Both the position numbers and the translations under genes were made by a program. A stretch of DNA of 64,000 nucleotides. Source: Intestinimonas butyriciproducens. Its GTDB lineage: Bacteria; Bacillota; Clostridia; Oscillospirales; Butyricicoccaceae. Below the pieces are notes generated by a model. It was not told the origin of the DNA, did not search any database, and saw only the letters and a list, made by a program, of their open reading frames with translations. This document shows, piece by piece, positions 1 to 6,721 of the stretch (positions within the stretch are counted from its first letter, which is position 1; each line of letters begins with the position of its first letter). The DNA lies in assembly GCF_016901775.1 (NCBI RefSeq), contig NZ_JACJKW010000006.1, forward strand, positions 1 through 64,000, read 5' to 3'.

Positions 1-92
1 AGATGATTGACCGCTATATTCACTTCTACAACCATGAGCGCATTCAGCTAAAAACGGGAGAGGCGCCGCTGGCGCGACGCCTCTCCGCTTAA
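1..92 (+). CDS. IS3-family transposase OrfB, C-terminal end (partial)
   Basis: The reading frame starting at base 3 gives MIDRYIHFYNHERIQLKTG and ends in a stop at 90-92. The motif Y-I-H-F-Y-N-x-x-R-I-Q-L-K is the conserved C-terminal signature of the IS3-type DDE (rve) integrase domain, which catalyses cut-and-paste of the element. Only about 30 residues are in view, so the catalytic DDE triad cannot be checked and it is unknown whether the gene is intact. Confidence 0.75.
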   Translation, partial: MIDRYIHFYNHERIQLKTGEAPLARRLSA

Positions 93-153
93 AACTTCAT
101 GTTTTCCTACATCGGTGCCTTTTTGTGCTGTCCGCACAATCTGGGGCGGTTCA
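1..153 (+). mobile_element. 3' end of an IS3-family insertion sequence
   Basis: The window opens inside an insertion sequence. The last 29 residues of the transposase end at 92, and the sequence around 130-153 (TGTCCGCAC, then GGGGCGGTTCA) looks like the terminal inverted repeat of an IS3-group element, which typically ends in CA. The other end lies outside the window, so neither the inverted repeat nor a target duplication can be confirmed. It sits just past the stop of the neighbouring minus-strand phosphoesterase and does not interrupt a visible gene. Confidence 0.65.
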
Positions 154-175
154 AAGCATTCTCCAGGGCTTTTTC

Positions 176-1051
176 TTATTCTCCTTCGTGGGAAAGAATC
201 AGTTTGACGATCTCGGGCCTGTTGTTCAGACGCAGCGGAAATTCGCTGTTGCCCAGGCCCCGGCTGACCACCATGGCGGTACTTCCCTGCACATGGACAC
301 CGCCTGTGTATTTGGGAAGTACACCCTGCCCAGGTGCAAAAATTCCCTGATGAAGCAGGCGGAACTGCCCCCCATGGGCATGGCCGCAAAGCACCATGTC
401 CACGCCGCTCTTTTGATAAATGGGAAACAGCTCCGGCCGGTGGGAAAGCAGCAGGCGGAAAACATTTTCCTCGCCTTCGGTCAGCTGCTCCAGTTTCTTC
501 TCCAGCACCTGGCTGTTTTTTCTCTCTTCCGGAGGTAAGAACCGGGGATCCCGCAATCCGATCAGCTCGATAAAGCCGCCACGGTATGCCAGGCAGGCCT
601 TTTGATCTTCCAGCACACGGACACCGGCTTTGACCAGCTCTTCCCGCAAACGAGGATAGACGGCCAACCGCCCCTCATGGTTGCCGGGCGTATAGTACAC
701 CGGCGCCAGGCGCACCGCTCCCCGGACAAATTCCATGGCCTGGGCGATATTGGTCCGATGACAATCCACCAGGTCTCCGGTGATCAGGATGGCATTGGGT
801 TCTTCCGCAGCCAGCCGATCCAGCAAACCGTGCTGATGCCGGCCAAATCTTTTGTTGTGCAGATCGGACACCTGAAGCAGAACAAAATCCTCAAAAGAGG
901 AAGGCAGTTTATGGCTGCCGCAGCGGTAAGTGGTCACATCCAGGCTGCTGTTCTGCCACCGGCAGAAGGCGGCAAAGCCTGCGGCGGCGCCCAGGCCGCC
1001 GGCAACAGCAGCAGTCATTTTCCGCCACTGAGAAGGTCTGTTTTCTTTCAT
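176..1051 (-). CDS. Metallophosphoesterase, membrane-anchored (YkuE/YaeI-like)
   Basis: This 291-residue protein has the calcineurin-like metallophosphoesterase motifs in order: VSDLHN (about residue 62), GDLVD, GNHE and GHAHGGQ near residue 225. These supply the Asp, His and Asn ligands of a two-metal centre. A short hydrophobic stretch at residues 13-30 suggests an N-terminal membrane anchor with the catalytic domain outside or at the membrane face. The family includes YkuE and YaeI, linked to lipid or cell-wall phosphodiester hydrolysis; the substrate here is unknown. It lies 30 bases downstream of the DUF1847 gene on the same strand and may be co-transcribed with it. Confidence 0.85.
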   Translation of the reverse strand: MKENRPSQWRKMTAAVAGGLGAAAGFAAFCRWQNSSLDVTTYRCGSHKLPSSFEDFVLLQVSDLHNKRFGRHQHGLLDRLAAEEPNAILITGDLVDCHRTNIAQAMEFVRGAVRLAPVYYTPGNHEGRLAVYPRLREELVKAGVRVLEDQKACLAYRGGFIELIGLRDPRFLPPEERKNSQVLEKKLEQLTEGEENVFRLLLSHRPELFPIYQKSGVDMVLCGHAHGGQFRLLHQGIFAPGQGVLPKYTGGVHVQGSTAMVVSRGLGNSEFPLRLNNRPEIVKLILSHEGE

Positions 1052-1081
1052 CCATCGGCCTCCTTTTCCATCGGTAAGGGT

Positions 1082-1702
1082 TTATACCCGTGTCTTGAAA
1101 TAGGAACCGGCACAGTAAAGAGCACCGGCCGGGTTATGAGCCAGCACCCGATCCTTGGTGACCAAGGTGGTGCACATGGCCTCAGAATACTTGTAGAACA
1201 TGGAATCATGACCCACGCACAGGCCGATGACCACATTGAACTGGGTCTTCTGCTCATTGAGGAGCATGGCCTGGGCCACCGGATTGCACATCACTTCAAA
1301 AGTGCCGGGACGCACCTTTTCCTCTTCGGTGACTCCCACGGTCTCCTTGGGCATAGCACCGGTTTTGCACATCACCGACACCACTTCCAGTCCATGATTG
1401 CGGAAGATCTCACAAGCCGCTTTGGCCTCCTGACGCAAACCGGTGCAAAATGCCACGCCGATCTTTGTAAAGCCATTCTTCTTGCAAAATTCAGCGATCT
1501 CCTTCACCCGAGGCCACTGGCAATAGCCTTCCGATTCCACCAGGCAGGAATTTTTATAGAAGTCGCGGTATTCCGGCTTCACATATTCTGCCTTGGCCCG
1601 CTCCATCAGCTCTTCCTTGTGCATGGGGCAATTTTTGGGCATCTTTTCCTTATCGCCGGATACGCAAGCGTGTATCTGGCAGCTGGCACAAGTATACATC
1701 AT
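1082..1702 (-). CDS. DUF1847 metal-binding protein
   Basis: This roughly 206-residue protein opens with a Cys cluster (YTCASCQIHAC, then NCPMH) and has further conserved Cys and His (GYCQW, AFCTG, VMCKTG, GLCVGHDS), the pattern of the DUF1847 family of putative metal-binding proteins. Function is unknown. Three ATG codons follow the ribosome site AAAGGAGG; the second (1702) gives about 6 bases of spacing and was chosen over 1705 and 1699. An upstream in-frame start at 1732 lacks a ribosome site. A TTGTCC/TATAAT promoter lies near 1785-1812 on this strand, back to back with the patatin gene. Confidence 0.8.
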   Translation of the reverse strand: MMYTCASCQIHACVSGDKEKMPKNCPMHKEELMERAKAEYVKPEYRDFYKNSCLVESEGYCQWPRVKEIAEFCKKNGFTKIGVAFCTGLRQEAKAACEIFRNHGLEVVSVMCKTGAMPKETVGVTEEEKVRPGTFEVMCNPVAQAMLLNEQKTQFNVVIGLCVGHDSMFYKYSEAMCTTLVTKDRVLAHNPAGALYCAGSYFKTRV

Positions 1703-1877
1703 CATTTTCCTCCTTTGCGCCGGTCCATTCATACCCGGCTGTTTTTCTCATACAATAAGATGCAGTTATGCTTTTTTCTATTATAACACATCTTTCAAGG
1801 TGGACAAAGGGTATTTACATCCGCTCTATCAGATGATAGGATGAAACAAAATCACAACAGCGAAAGGAGGGTACGCT

Positions 1878-3062
1878 ATGTTCGGTCTTGCCTTGGAAGG
1901 CGGCGGCAGCCGGGGCGCCTATCACATTGGCGCTTACCAGGCTTTTATGGAAGCAGGAATCACCTTCGACGCCATCACCGGCACATCCATCGGAGCGGTC
2001 AACGCCGCCCTGCTGGCCCAGGGAGACTGGGAAAAGGCCCGGGAAAAGTGGCTCACTCTATCCAATGAAGATCTTTTTGACATCGACAATGCCCGTTATC
2101 AAAAGCTTTTCACCGGAAAGGTGGATTCCTCGGACCTTTCCTATTACAAAGATGCCCTGCGCCAAGTGCGGGAGGATGGCGGCGTGGACACCGGCCGGAT
2201 GCAAAAACTGCTCTCCCAGCTGGTGGATATCCAGCGGCTGCTGGATAGCCCGGTGGATTTCGGTCTGGTCACCGTTTCCATCCGGGATCTGAAGCCGGTG
2301 GAGGTATTCAAAGACCAGGTGCCGCCCCAGCTCCTTCTCTCCTATATTATGGCCAGCGCCACTTTTCCCGGCTTTCAGCCTACCCGCATCGGCCGCCGCT
2401 CTTTTATCGACGGCGGACTCTATGACAACTGCCCCATGCATATGCTGGTCTCCCGGGGTCATACTGACATCATAGCGGTGCGAATCTTCGGACCGGGAAT
2501 CTTCCGTCTGCCCAAAGACAAGAATGTACGGGTCCGGGTACTGGAGCCTTCCGAATCCCTGGGGCCCATCATGAATTTTGATCCCTCGGTCTCCGCCCGG
2601 AATCTGCGCATGGGCTATTATGATGCCCGGCGGATGCTGGAAAATCTGGCAGGGCAACTGTACTATATCCGGCGCCCGGCCGAAGATTGGGCCTTCCCCC
2701 GCTTCTGTGCCCTTTCCAGCCAAAGTATAGGCGAAGCTCTGCGCCTGCTGGGAGAAGAGGGAGAAAAGCCTTCTCTCCGGATGCTGTTTGAAAAGCTCCT
2801 CCCCCAAATTGCTCACGAGCTGGAAGTTTGCAACGATGCCGACTACACCGGCCTGCTCATTGCCATGCTGGAAAACCGGGCCCAGCGGGCTCAGATCCAT
2901 CGGTTTGCCATTTATTCGCTTACCGATTTCTTCCGCCTGGCATCGGCTGCATCGGCTCCGCCCCCTTCCCGCCCCCTGGGCCTGCTGCCCACAGCCCGAT
3001 CCCGGGCCACCCAGGCTTCGGATTTTCTCCTGAACCGGCTGCTGGCTGATTTCCACAGCTGA
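1878..3062 (+). CDS. Patatin-like phospholipase
   Basis: This 394-residue protein begins with the patatin oxyanion loop LEGGGSRGAYHIG, followed by the nucleophile elbow GTSIG (about residue 40) and the catalytic Asp in DGGLYDN (about residue 178). These form the Ser-Asp dyad of bacterial patatin-like serine lipases, which hydrolyse acyl esters of phospholipids. There is no signal peptide, so it is probably cytoplasmic or membrane-associated. The start follows GAAAGGAGGGTACGCT. Its C-terminal third is helical and family-specific. It stands alone and is followed by a terminator at 3235-3268. Confidence 0.88.
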   Translation: MFGLALEGGGSRGAYHIGAYQAFMEAGITFDAITGTSIGAVNAALLAQGDWEKAREKWLTLSNEDLFDIDNARYQKLFTGKVDSSDLSYYKDALRQVREDGGVDTGRMQKLLSQLVDIQRLLDSPVDFGLVTVSIRDLKPVEVFKDQVPPQLLLSYIMASATFPGFQPTRIGRRSFIDGGLYDNCPMHMLVSRGHTDIIAVRIFGPGIFRLPKDKNVRVRVLEPSESLGPIMNFDPSVSARNLRMGYYDARRMLENLAGQLYYIRRPAEDWAFPRFCALSSQSIGEALRLLGEEGEKPSLRMLFEKLLPQIAHELEVCNDADYTGLLIAMLENRAQRAQIHRFAIYSLTDFFRLASAASAPPPSRPLGLLPTARSRATQASDFLLNRLLADFHS

Positions 3063-3234
3063 ATACATTTTCCCAGCCTCCCAGAGGCCGGGGGAGCGCA
3101 TCAAAACCGTGGTAAGAGCACTGTTTCGGTTTTGGCAAGGAGCTGCACGCGGCCAACGGACCACCAGCTTTTGTAAATTGATTCAGAATGCAGGGAAAAA
3201 TTTTCTCACTCCATATCCTTTTTCCGTAATCTTT

Positions 3235-3268
3235 ATCCCCCAGCTTTTCAGAGCCCGGGGGATTTTTG
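3235..3268 (+). terminator. Rho-independent terminator after the patatin gene
   Basis: ATCCCCC at 3235-3241 pairs with GGGGGAT at 3257-3263, with further pairing inside, and is followed by TTTTTG. It separates the patatin transcript from the Crp/Fnr promoter at 3291. Confidence 0.7.
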
Positions 3269-3290
3269 TTAAACTTTTGTCATTTTTCTA

Positions 3291-3319
3291 TTGACACCCA
3301 TCATCTGGTGGGGTATACT
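3291..3319 (+). promoter_or_regulatory. Sigma-A promoter of the Crp/Fnr-ABC operon
   Basis: A consensus TTGACA at 3291-3296 and TATACT at 3314-3319 are separated by exactly 17 bases. Transcription would start near 3326, inside the palindrome described next. Confidence 0.8.
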
Positions 3320-3324
3320 CTATC

Positions 3325-3340
3325 TGTCTCATTTGAGACA
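3325..3340 (+). promoter_or_regulatory. Palindromic operator, TGTCTCA-TT-TGAGACA
   Basis: A perfect 16-base inverted repeat lies just downstream of the -10 box and 18 bases before the start codon. Its 5-6-5 spacing (TGTCT, six bases, AGACA) matches the geometry of Crp/Fnr-family sites, so it is the likely autoregulatory site of the regulator encoded directly downstream. The half-site differs from both classical Crp (TGTGA) and Fnr (TTGAT). Confidence 0.65.
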
Positions 3341-3357
3341 ATATCGGGAGGTTTGCC

Positions 3358-4014
3358 ATGGAGCTGACTGCGAAAGAACAAGAAATTCTCAGCCGGTGCT
3401 TTCTTTTTCAGGGTCTGGAGGAAAAACTGGGACGGGATTTGATGAACCAGGGAGAGAAACGGCTGTTTGCTCCTGGGGAAACCATCTATTCCGCCCATCA
3501 TTTCTGCCGGGCCATCGGGGTGATCCTGTATGGGAAAGTGCAGGTACACAATCCGGGGGGCGTACTTCTGAATACGCTGTATCCGGGAAGCTGTTTCGGG
3601 GTAGCTGCGCTGTTTCATCCCACCCAGCGGTATGTGAGCACTGTCACCGCCCAGGAGGAAAGCGGCATCCTGTTTTATTCCGGAGAAACGCTGGAAAAAA
3701 TGTTTGTCCGCTGTCCCCTCACTGCCCGGAATTATATTTCTTTTCTGTCCCAGCGCATCCAATTTCTCAATGACAAAATCGGCAGTTTCACCGCCCCTAC
3801 TGCCCAGGCCCGGCTGGCCCTGTGGCTTCTGGCCCATGGTCCTCAGCCCCAGGTGGAAAGCTACACCCAGCTTTCCCGGGAGCTCAACCTGGGCCGGGCT
3901 TCTCTTTACCGGGCGCTGGAATCCCTGGAGGGAGAAGGGATCATCCAGCGGCAGGGAAACTGCATCCAACTTTTGTCCCCGGAGATGCTGGAAACACTGG
4001 CCCATGCAAACTGA
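3358..4014 (+). CDS. Crp/Fnr-family transcriptional regulator
   Basis: This 218-residue protein has an N-terminal cyclic-nucleotide-binding-like beta-roll (about residues 15-130, with FAPGETIYSA and LYPGSCFGVAALF) and a C-terminal winged helix with ESYTQLSRELNLGRASLYR near residues 165-185. It lacks the N-terminal four-Cys cluster of FNR, so oxygen sensing by an iron-sulfur cluster is unlikely; the effector is unknown. It is the first gene of a likely operon with the ABC transporter at 4048-6438 (33-base gap) and probably controls it together with its own expression through the palindrome at 3325-3340. Confidence 0.85.
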   Translation: MELTAKEQEILSRCFLFQGLEEKLGRDLMNQGEKRLFAPGETIYSAHHFCRAIGVILYGKVQVHNPGGVLLNTLYPGSCFGVAALFHPTQRYVSTVTAQEESGILFYSGETLEKMFVRCPLTARNYISFLSQRIQFLNDKIGSFTAPTAQARLALWLLAHGPQPQVESYTQLSRELNLGRASLYRALESLEGEGIIQRQGNCIQLLSPEMLETLAHAN

Positions 4015-4047
4015 CCCCCTACACCATATCACAAAGGAGTTTATTCC

Positions 4048-5109
4048 ATGAAACGGAGATTTTTGTCCCTTTTCCTCGCTTTGCTGCTGCTTTTCACCCT
4101 GGCTGGATGCCAGAGTTCCTCTGAGCAGGAGGATGCCCAGAAGGATGCTGCCCAACAGGAGGAGCAGCAGAAGGAAGAAGAAAAGACCCCTGAAGAAAAC
4201 ACCGACGATGTAACCATCCGGGTGGCTGGGCTGAAAGGGCCCACAGCCATGGGCATGGTAAAGATGATGGACGACAGCGCCAAAGGAGAAACCCAGGGAA
4301 ACTATGACTTCACTCTGGCCGGCGCTCCGGAAGAGCTCACCGGCCCCATTGTCCAGGGTGAGTTCGACATTGCCGCTGTACCCACCAACCTGGCTTCCAC
4401 ACTCTATAACAAAACCCAGGGTAAAGTGCAGCTGGCTGCCCTCAACACACTGGGCGTTCTGTATATCGTGGAAACCGGCGACACCATCCAGTCGGTGGAG
4501 GATCTGCGCGGCCGTACCATTTACGCCACCGGCAAAGGCTCTACTCCGGAATATGCCCTCAATTATGTACTGAATCAAAACGGACTGACCCCTGGCACCG
4601 ATGTGCAGGTGGAATACAAAACCGAACACAGCGAACTGGCTGCTTTGCTGGCCGCCGGGCAGGCCGACCTGGCCCTTCTGCCCCAGCCCTTTGTCACCAG
4701 TGTTCTCACCCAGAATGAAAACGCCCGGGTTGCCCTGGATCTGACCCAGCTGTGGGAGGATGCCGCCCAGGGAGAAAGCATTCTGACCATGGGCTGTCTG
4801 CTGGTGCAGAAGTCCTTTGCCCAGGAGCATCCCCAGGCTCTGGCCACTTTCCTGAAAGAATACCAGGAGAGCGTAAACTATGTCACCGATGAAAACAATC
4901 TGGATGAAGCATCCACCCTGATCGAAGAACAGGGCATTGTTACAAAGGCCGTAGCCCAGAAGGCTCTGCCTCAGTGCAACATCGTCTGCATCACCGGCGA
5001 TGAAATGAAGACCATGACCCAGGGCTTCCTGGAAATTCTAATGAATGCCGATCCCACCTCGGTGGGCGGTGCTCTCCCCGGCGATGACTTCTACTACCTG
5101 GAAAGCTAA
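4048..5109 (+). CDS. ABC transporter substrate-binding lipoprotein (NitT/TauT-like)
   Basis: This 353-residue protein has a lipoprotein signal peptide (charged MKRR, hydrophobic core, lipobox LAGC with Cys21) followed by an acidic Glu/Gln-rich linker and a periplasmic-binding-like domain of the NMT1/NitT/TauT class (GLKGPTAMGMV, GEFDIAAVPTNLA, LRGRTIYATGKGSTPEY). It would be tethered to the outer face of the membrane and deliver a small solute to the permease encoded next. The solute is unknown; sulfonates, nitrate-like anions or thiamine precursors are usual for the class. The start follows CAAAGGAGTTTATTCC. Confidence 0.85.
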   Translation: MKRRFLSLFLALLLLFTLAGCQSSSEQEDAQKDAAQQEEQQKEEEKTPEENTDDVTIRVAGLKGPTAMGMVKMMDDSAKGETQGNYDFTLAGAPEELTGPIVQGEFDIAAVPTNLASTLYNKTQGKVQLAALNTLGVLYIVETGDTIQSVEDLRGRTIYATGKGSTPEYALNYVLNQNGLTPGTDVQVEYKTEHSELAALLAAGQADLALLPQPFVTSVLTQNENARVALDLTQLWEDAAQGESILTMGCLLVQKSFAQEHPQALATFLKEYQESVNYVTDENNLDEASTLIEEQGIVTKAVAQKALPQCNIVCITGDEMKTMTQGFLEILMNADPTSVGGALPGDDFYYLES

Positions 5110-5875
5110 ATCCCGCCTGCTGCGCTGGGGGCTGATTGCTCTGTTCTGGCTTCTGCTGTGGCAGATCGGGGCCTGGCGGCTGAATCAGCCCCTGCTGCTG
5201 CCCTCCCCGCTTCAAGTGGGACGGCGGCTGGGGGAACTTTGTCTGACCCACCCTTTCTGGCAGAGCATCGCTTTCAGCCTGCGGCGGATCGTGGCCGGAT
5301 TTCTGATGGGTTTTTTCGGTGCAGCCCTGCTGGCGGTGGCGGGATTCTTCCTGCCGCCGCTGGCCTCTCTTCTGGCGCCTCCATTGACCATCATCAAATC
5401 CACCCCGGTGGCCTCCTTTATCGTGCTGGCCCTTCTGTGGCTGCCCTCTCCCTGGCTGTCGGCCTTTATCGCCTTTCTGATGGTGCTGCCTTTGTGCTAT
5501 GAAAACCTGCTGGAAGGGCTGAAAAGCGCCGACCCGCTGCTTTTGGAAATGGGGAAAGTTTATGCCTTTACCCCCTTTCAGGTTTTTCGTTACATCTATC
5601 TCCCCGCCCTGGTGCCTTATGCCCTGGCGGCGGTGCGCACCGGCCTGGGTTTTGCCTGGAAAGCGGGGATCGCCGGCGAGGTGCTGGCCATTCCCATGGG
5701 GGCCATGGGAACCCAGCTTCACACCGCCAAAGTGACACTGGAGACCACCGACCTGTTTGCCTGGACGGCGGCCATCATCCTTTTGTCTCTCATTTTGGAA
5801 AAAGGGGCTGTGGCCCTGGTGAAGTGTCTTTCCCGCCGGTATACTCCCCCCAAAAAGGAGAACACGCCATGCTGA
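5084..5875 (+). CDS. ABC transporter permease (NitT/TauT-like, BPD type)
   Basis: This membrane protein of about 263 residues has five to six hydrophobic segments. The EAA loop region lies around the stretch reading LEMGKVYAFTPFQVFRYIYL, which contacts the ATPase. The start is uncertain: the ATG at 5084 overlaps the end of the binding-protein gene by 26 bases, and an earlier in-frame ATG at 5045 is possible; neither has a strong ribosome site, consistent with translational coupling. It overlaps the ATPase gene by 7 bases (ATGCTGA). Confidence 0.82.
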   Translation: MTSTTWKAKSRLLRWGLIALFWLLLWQIGAWRLNQPLLLPSPLQVGRRLGELCLTHPFWQSIAFSLRRIVAGFLMGFFGAALLAVAGFFLPPLASLLAPPLTIIKSTPVASFIVLALLWLPSPWLSAFIAFLMVLPLCYENLLEGLKSADPLLLEMGKVYAFTPFQVFRYIYLPALVPYALAAVRTGLGFAWKAGIAGEVLAIPMGAMGTQLHTAKVTLETTDLFAWTAAIILLSLILEKGAVALVKCLSRRYTPPKKENTPC

Positions 5876-6438
5876 ACGCCCGGAATATTTCGTTTTCCTA
5901 TGGAAACCGGCCGGTGCTGCAAAATCTGTCCTTTTCTTTGGAAAAGGGAGAACGGCTGCTTCTTTTAGGCCCTTCCGGTCAGGGAAAAACCACTTTTCTC
6001 CGGCTGCTCTGCGGTTTGCTGAAGCCCCAGCGGGGAACCATCCAGCGTCCTTCCCGCCTGGGTGTGGTCTTTCAGGAAGACCGGCTGCTGCCCACATTGA
6101 CTCTGGAGGAAAACCTGTGCCTTGTGAGCCGCACCCCGGCTCTGGCCCGGCAGATTGGAGAAGAGCTGGGCCTTGGGGAGTACTTTTCCCACTATCCTGC
6201 CGCCCTCAGCGGAGGTCAGCGGCGTCGGGGGGCTTTGGGGCGGGCACTGGCCTTCCCCTGTGATGCCCTTCTGATGGACGAACCCTTTCAGGGCCTGGAC
6301 GAAAAGAGCCGGAAAAAAGCAGCCCAGTGTATTCTGAAATACCAGGAGGGGCGGGCGCTTCTGGTGATCTCCCATGAACCAAAGGATGCGGAACGATTGA
6401 AAGCCCGGCCCATCACCTTGGAAAGTCTGATGATATAA
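5869..6438 (+). CDS. ABC transporter ATP-binding protein (NitT/TauT-like)
   Basis: This 189-residue ATPase carries Walker A (GPSGQGKTT, about residue 35), the signature LSGGQRRR, Walker B (ALLMDEPF) and an H-loop (VISHE). It is shorter than the usual 230-250 residues, ending soon after the H-loop, but every catalytic motif is present. The start ATG follows AAAAAGGAGAACACGCC inside the end of the permease gene, and a strong terminator follows at once. It completes a binding protein, permease and ATPase importer. Confidence 0.87.
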   Translation: MLNARNISFSYGNRPVLQNLSFSLEKGERLLLLGPSGQGKTTFLRLLCGLLKPQRGTIQRPSRLGVVFQEDRLLPTLTLEENLCLVSRTPALARQIGEELGLGEYFSHYPAALSGGQRRRGALGRALAFPCDALLMDEPFQGLDEKSRKKAAQCILKYQEGRALLVISHEPKDAERLKARPITLESLMI

Positions 6439-6472
6439 AAAATCCCTGCTTCAAAAGAAGCAGGGATTTTTT
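6437..6472 (+). terminator. Strong rho-independent terminator
   Basis: AATCCCTGCTTC at 6441-6452 pairs perfectly with GAAGCAGGGATT at 6457-6468 around an AAAA loop and is followed by TTTT. It overlaps the stop codon of the ABC ATPase. The left edge of a repeat element abuts it. Confidence 0.9.
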
Positions 6473-6473
6473 C

Positions 6474-6713
6474 GTGTCGCCAAAGTGACAAAAGCCATTT
6501 TGGCGAATTTTTGCAAGGGCCTGGCGGCGAGCCGCCGCTCCCATTTTTTCTTTGCTCCGGTAGGTTGTATACGCCCGGGCAAGGAATGTTTGCCTGCGAG
6601 GTCACCCCGCCCTTGAGAGGTGTCAAAAACGACGCACAGGCCGCCCTTTTTTACAGATTAATGAGGGATAGAACAAACAGTCTCCCCTAGCCAGATCAAT
6701 TTAGACAGCCTGA
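6474..6713. repeat. Intergenic repeat element, copy A (MITE-like)
   Basis: This 240-base noncoding segment matches the element at 20347-20533 in several blocks: a GTGTCG left end followed by a short hairpin, TTTTGCAAGG, a CCCTTGAKAGGTG block, ACGCACAGGYCGC, then CAGATTAATGAGRGATAG, and a right end GACAGYCTGA. It fills the gap between the ABC terminator and the YgiQ gene and holds no credible open frame. Repeated noncoding blocks with conserved ends suggest a small nonautonomous mobile element. Confidence 0.6.
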
Positions 6714-6721
6714 TTTTTCCT

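Noticed and set aside
3130-3210. Possible fourth copy of the intergenic repeat (GCAAGGAGCTGCACG, TGTAAATTGATTCAG)
   Set aside because: Only loose resemblance by eye to copies A and B; the blocks are too degenerate to call without an alignment.
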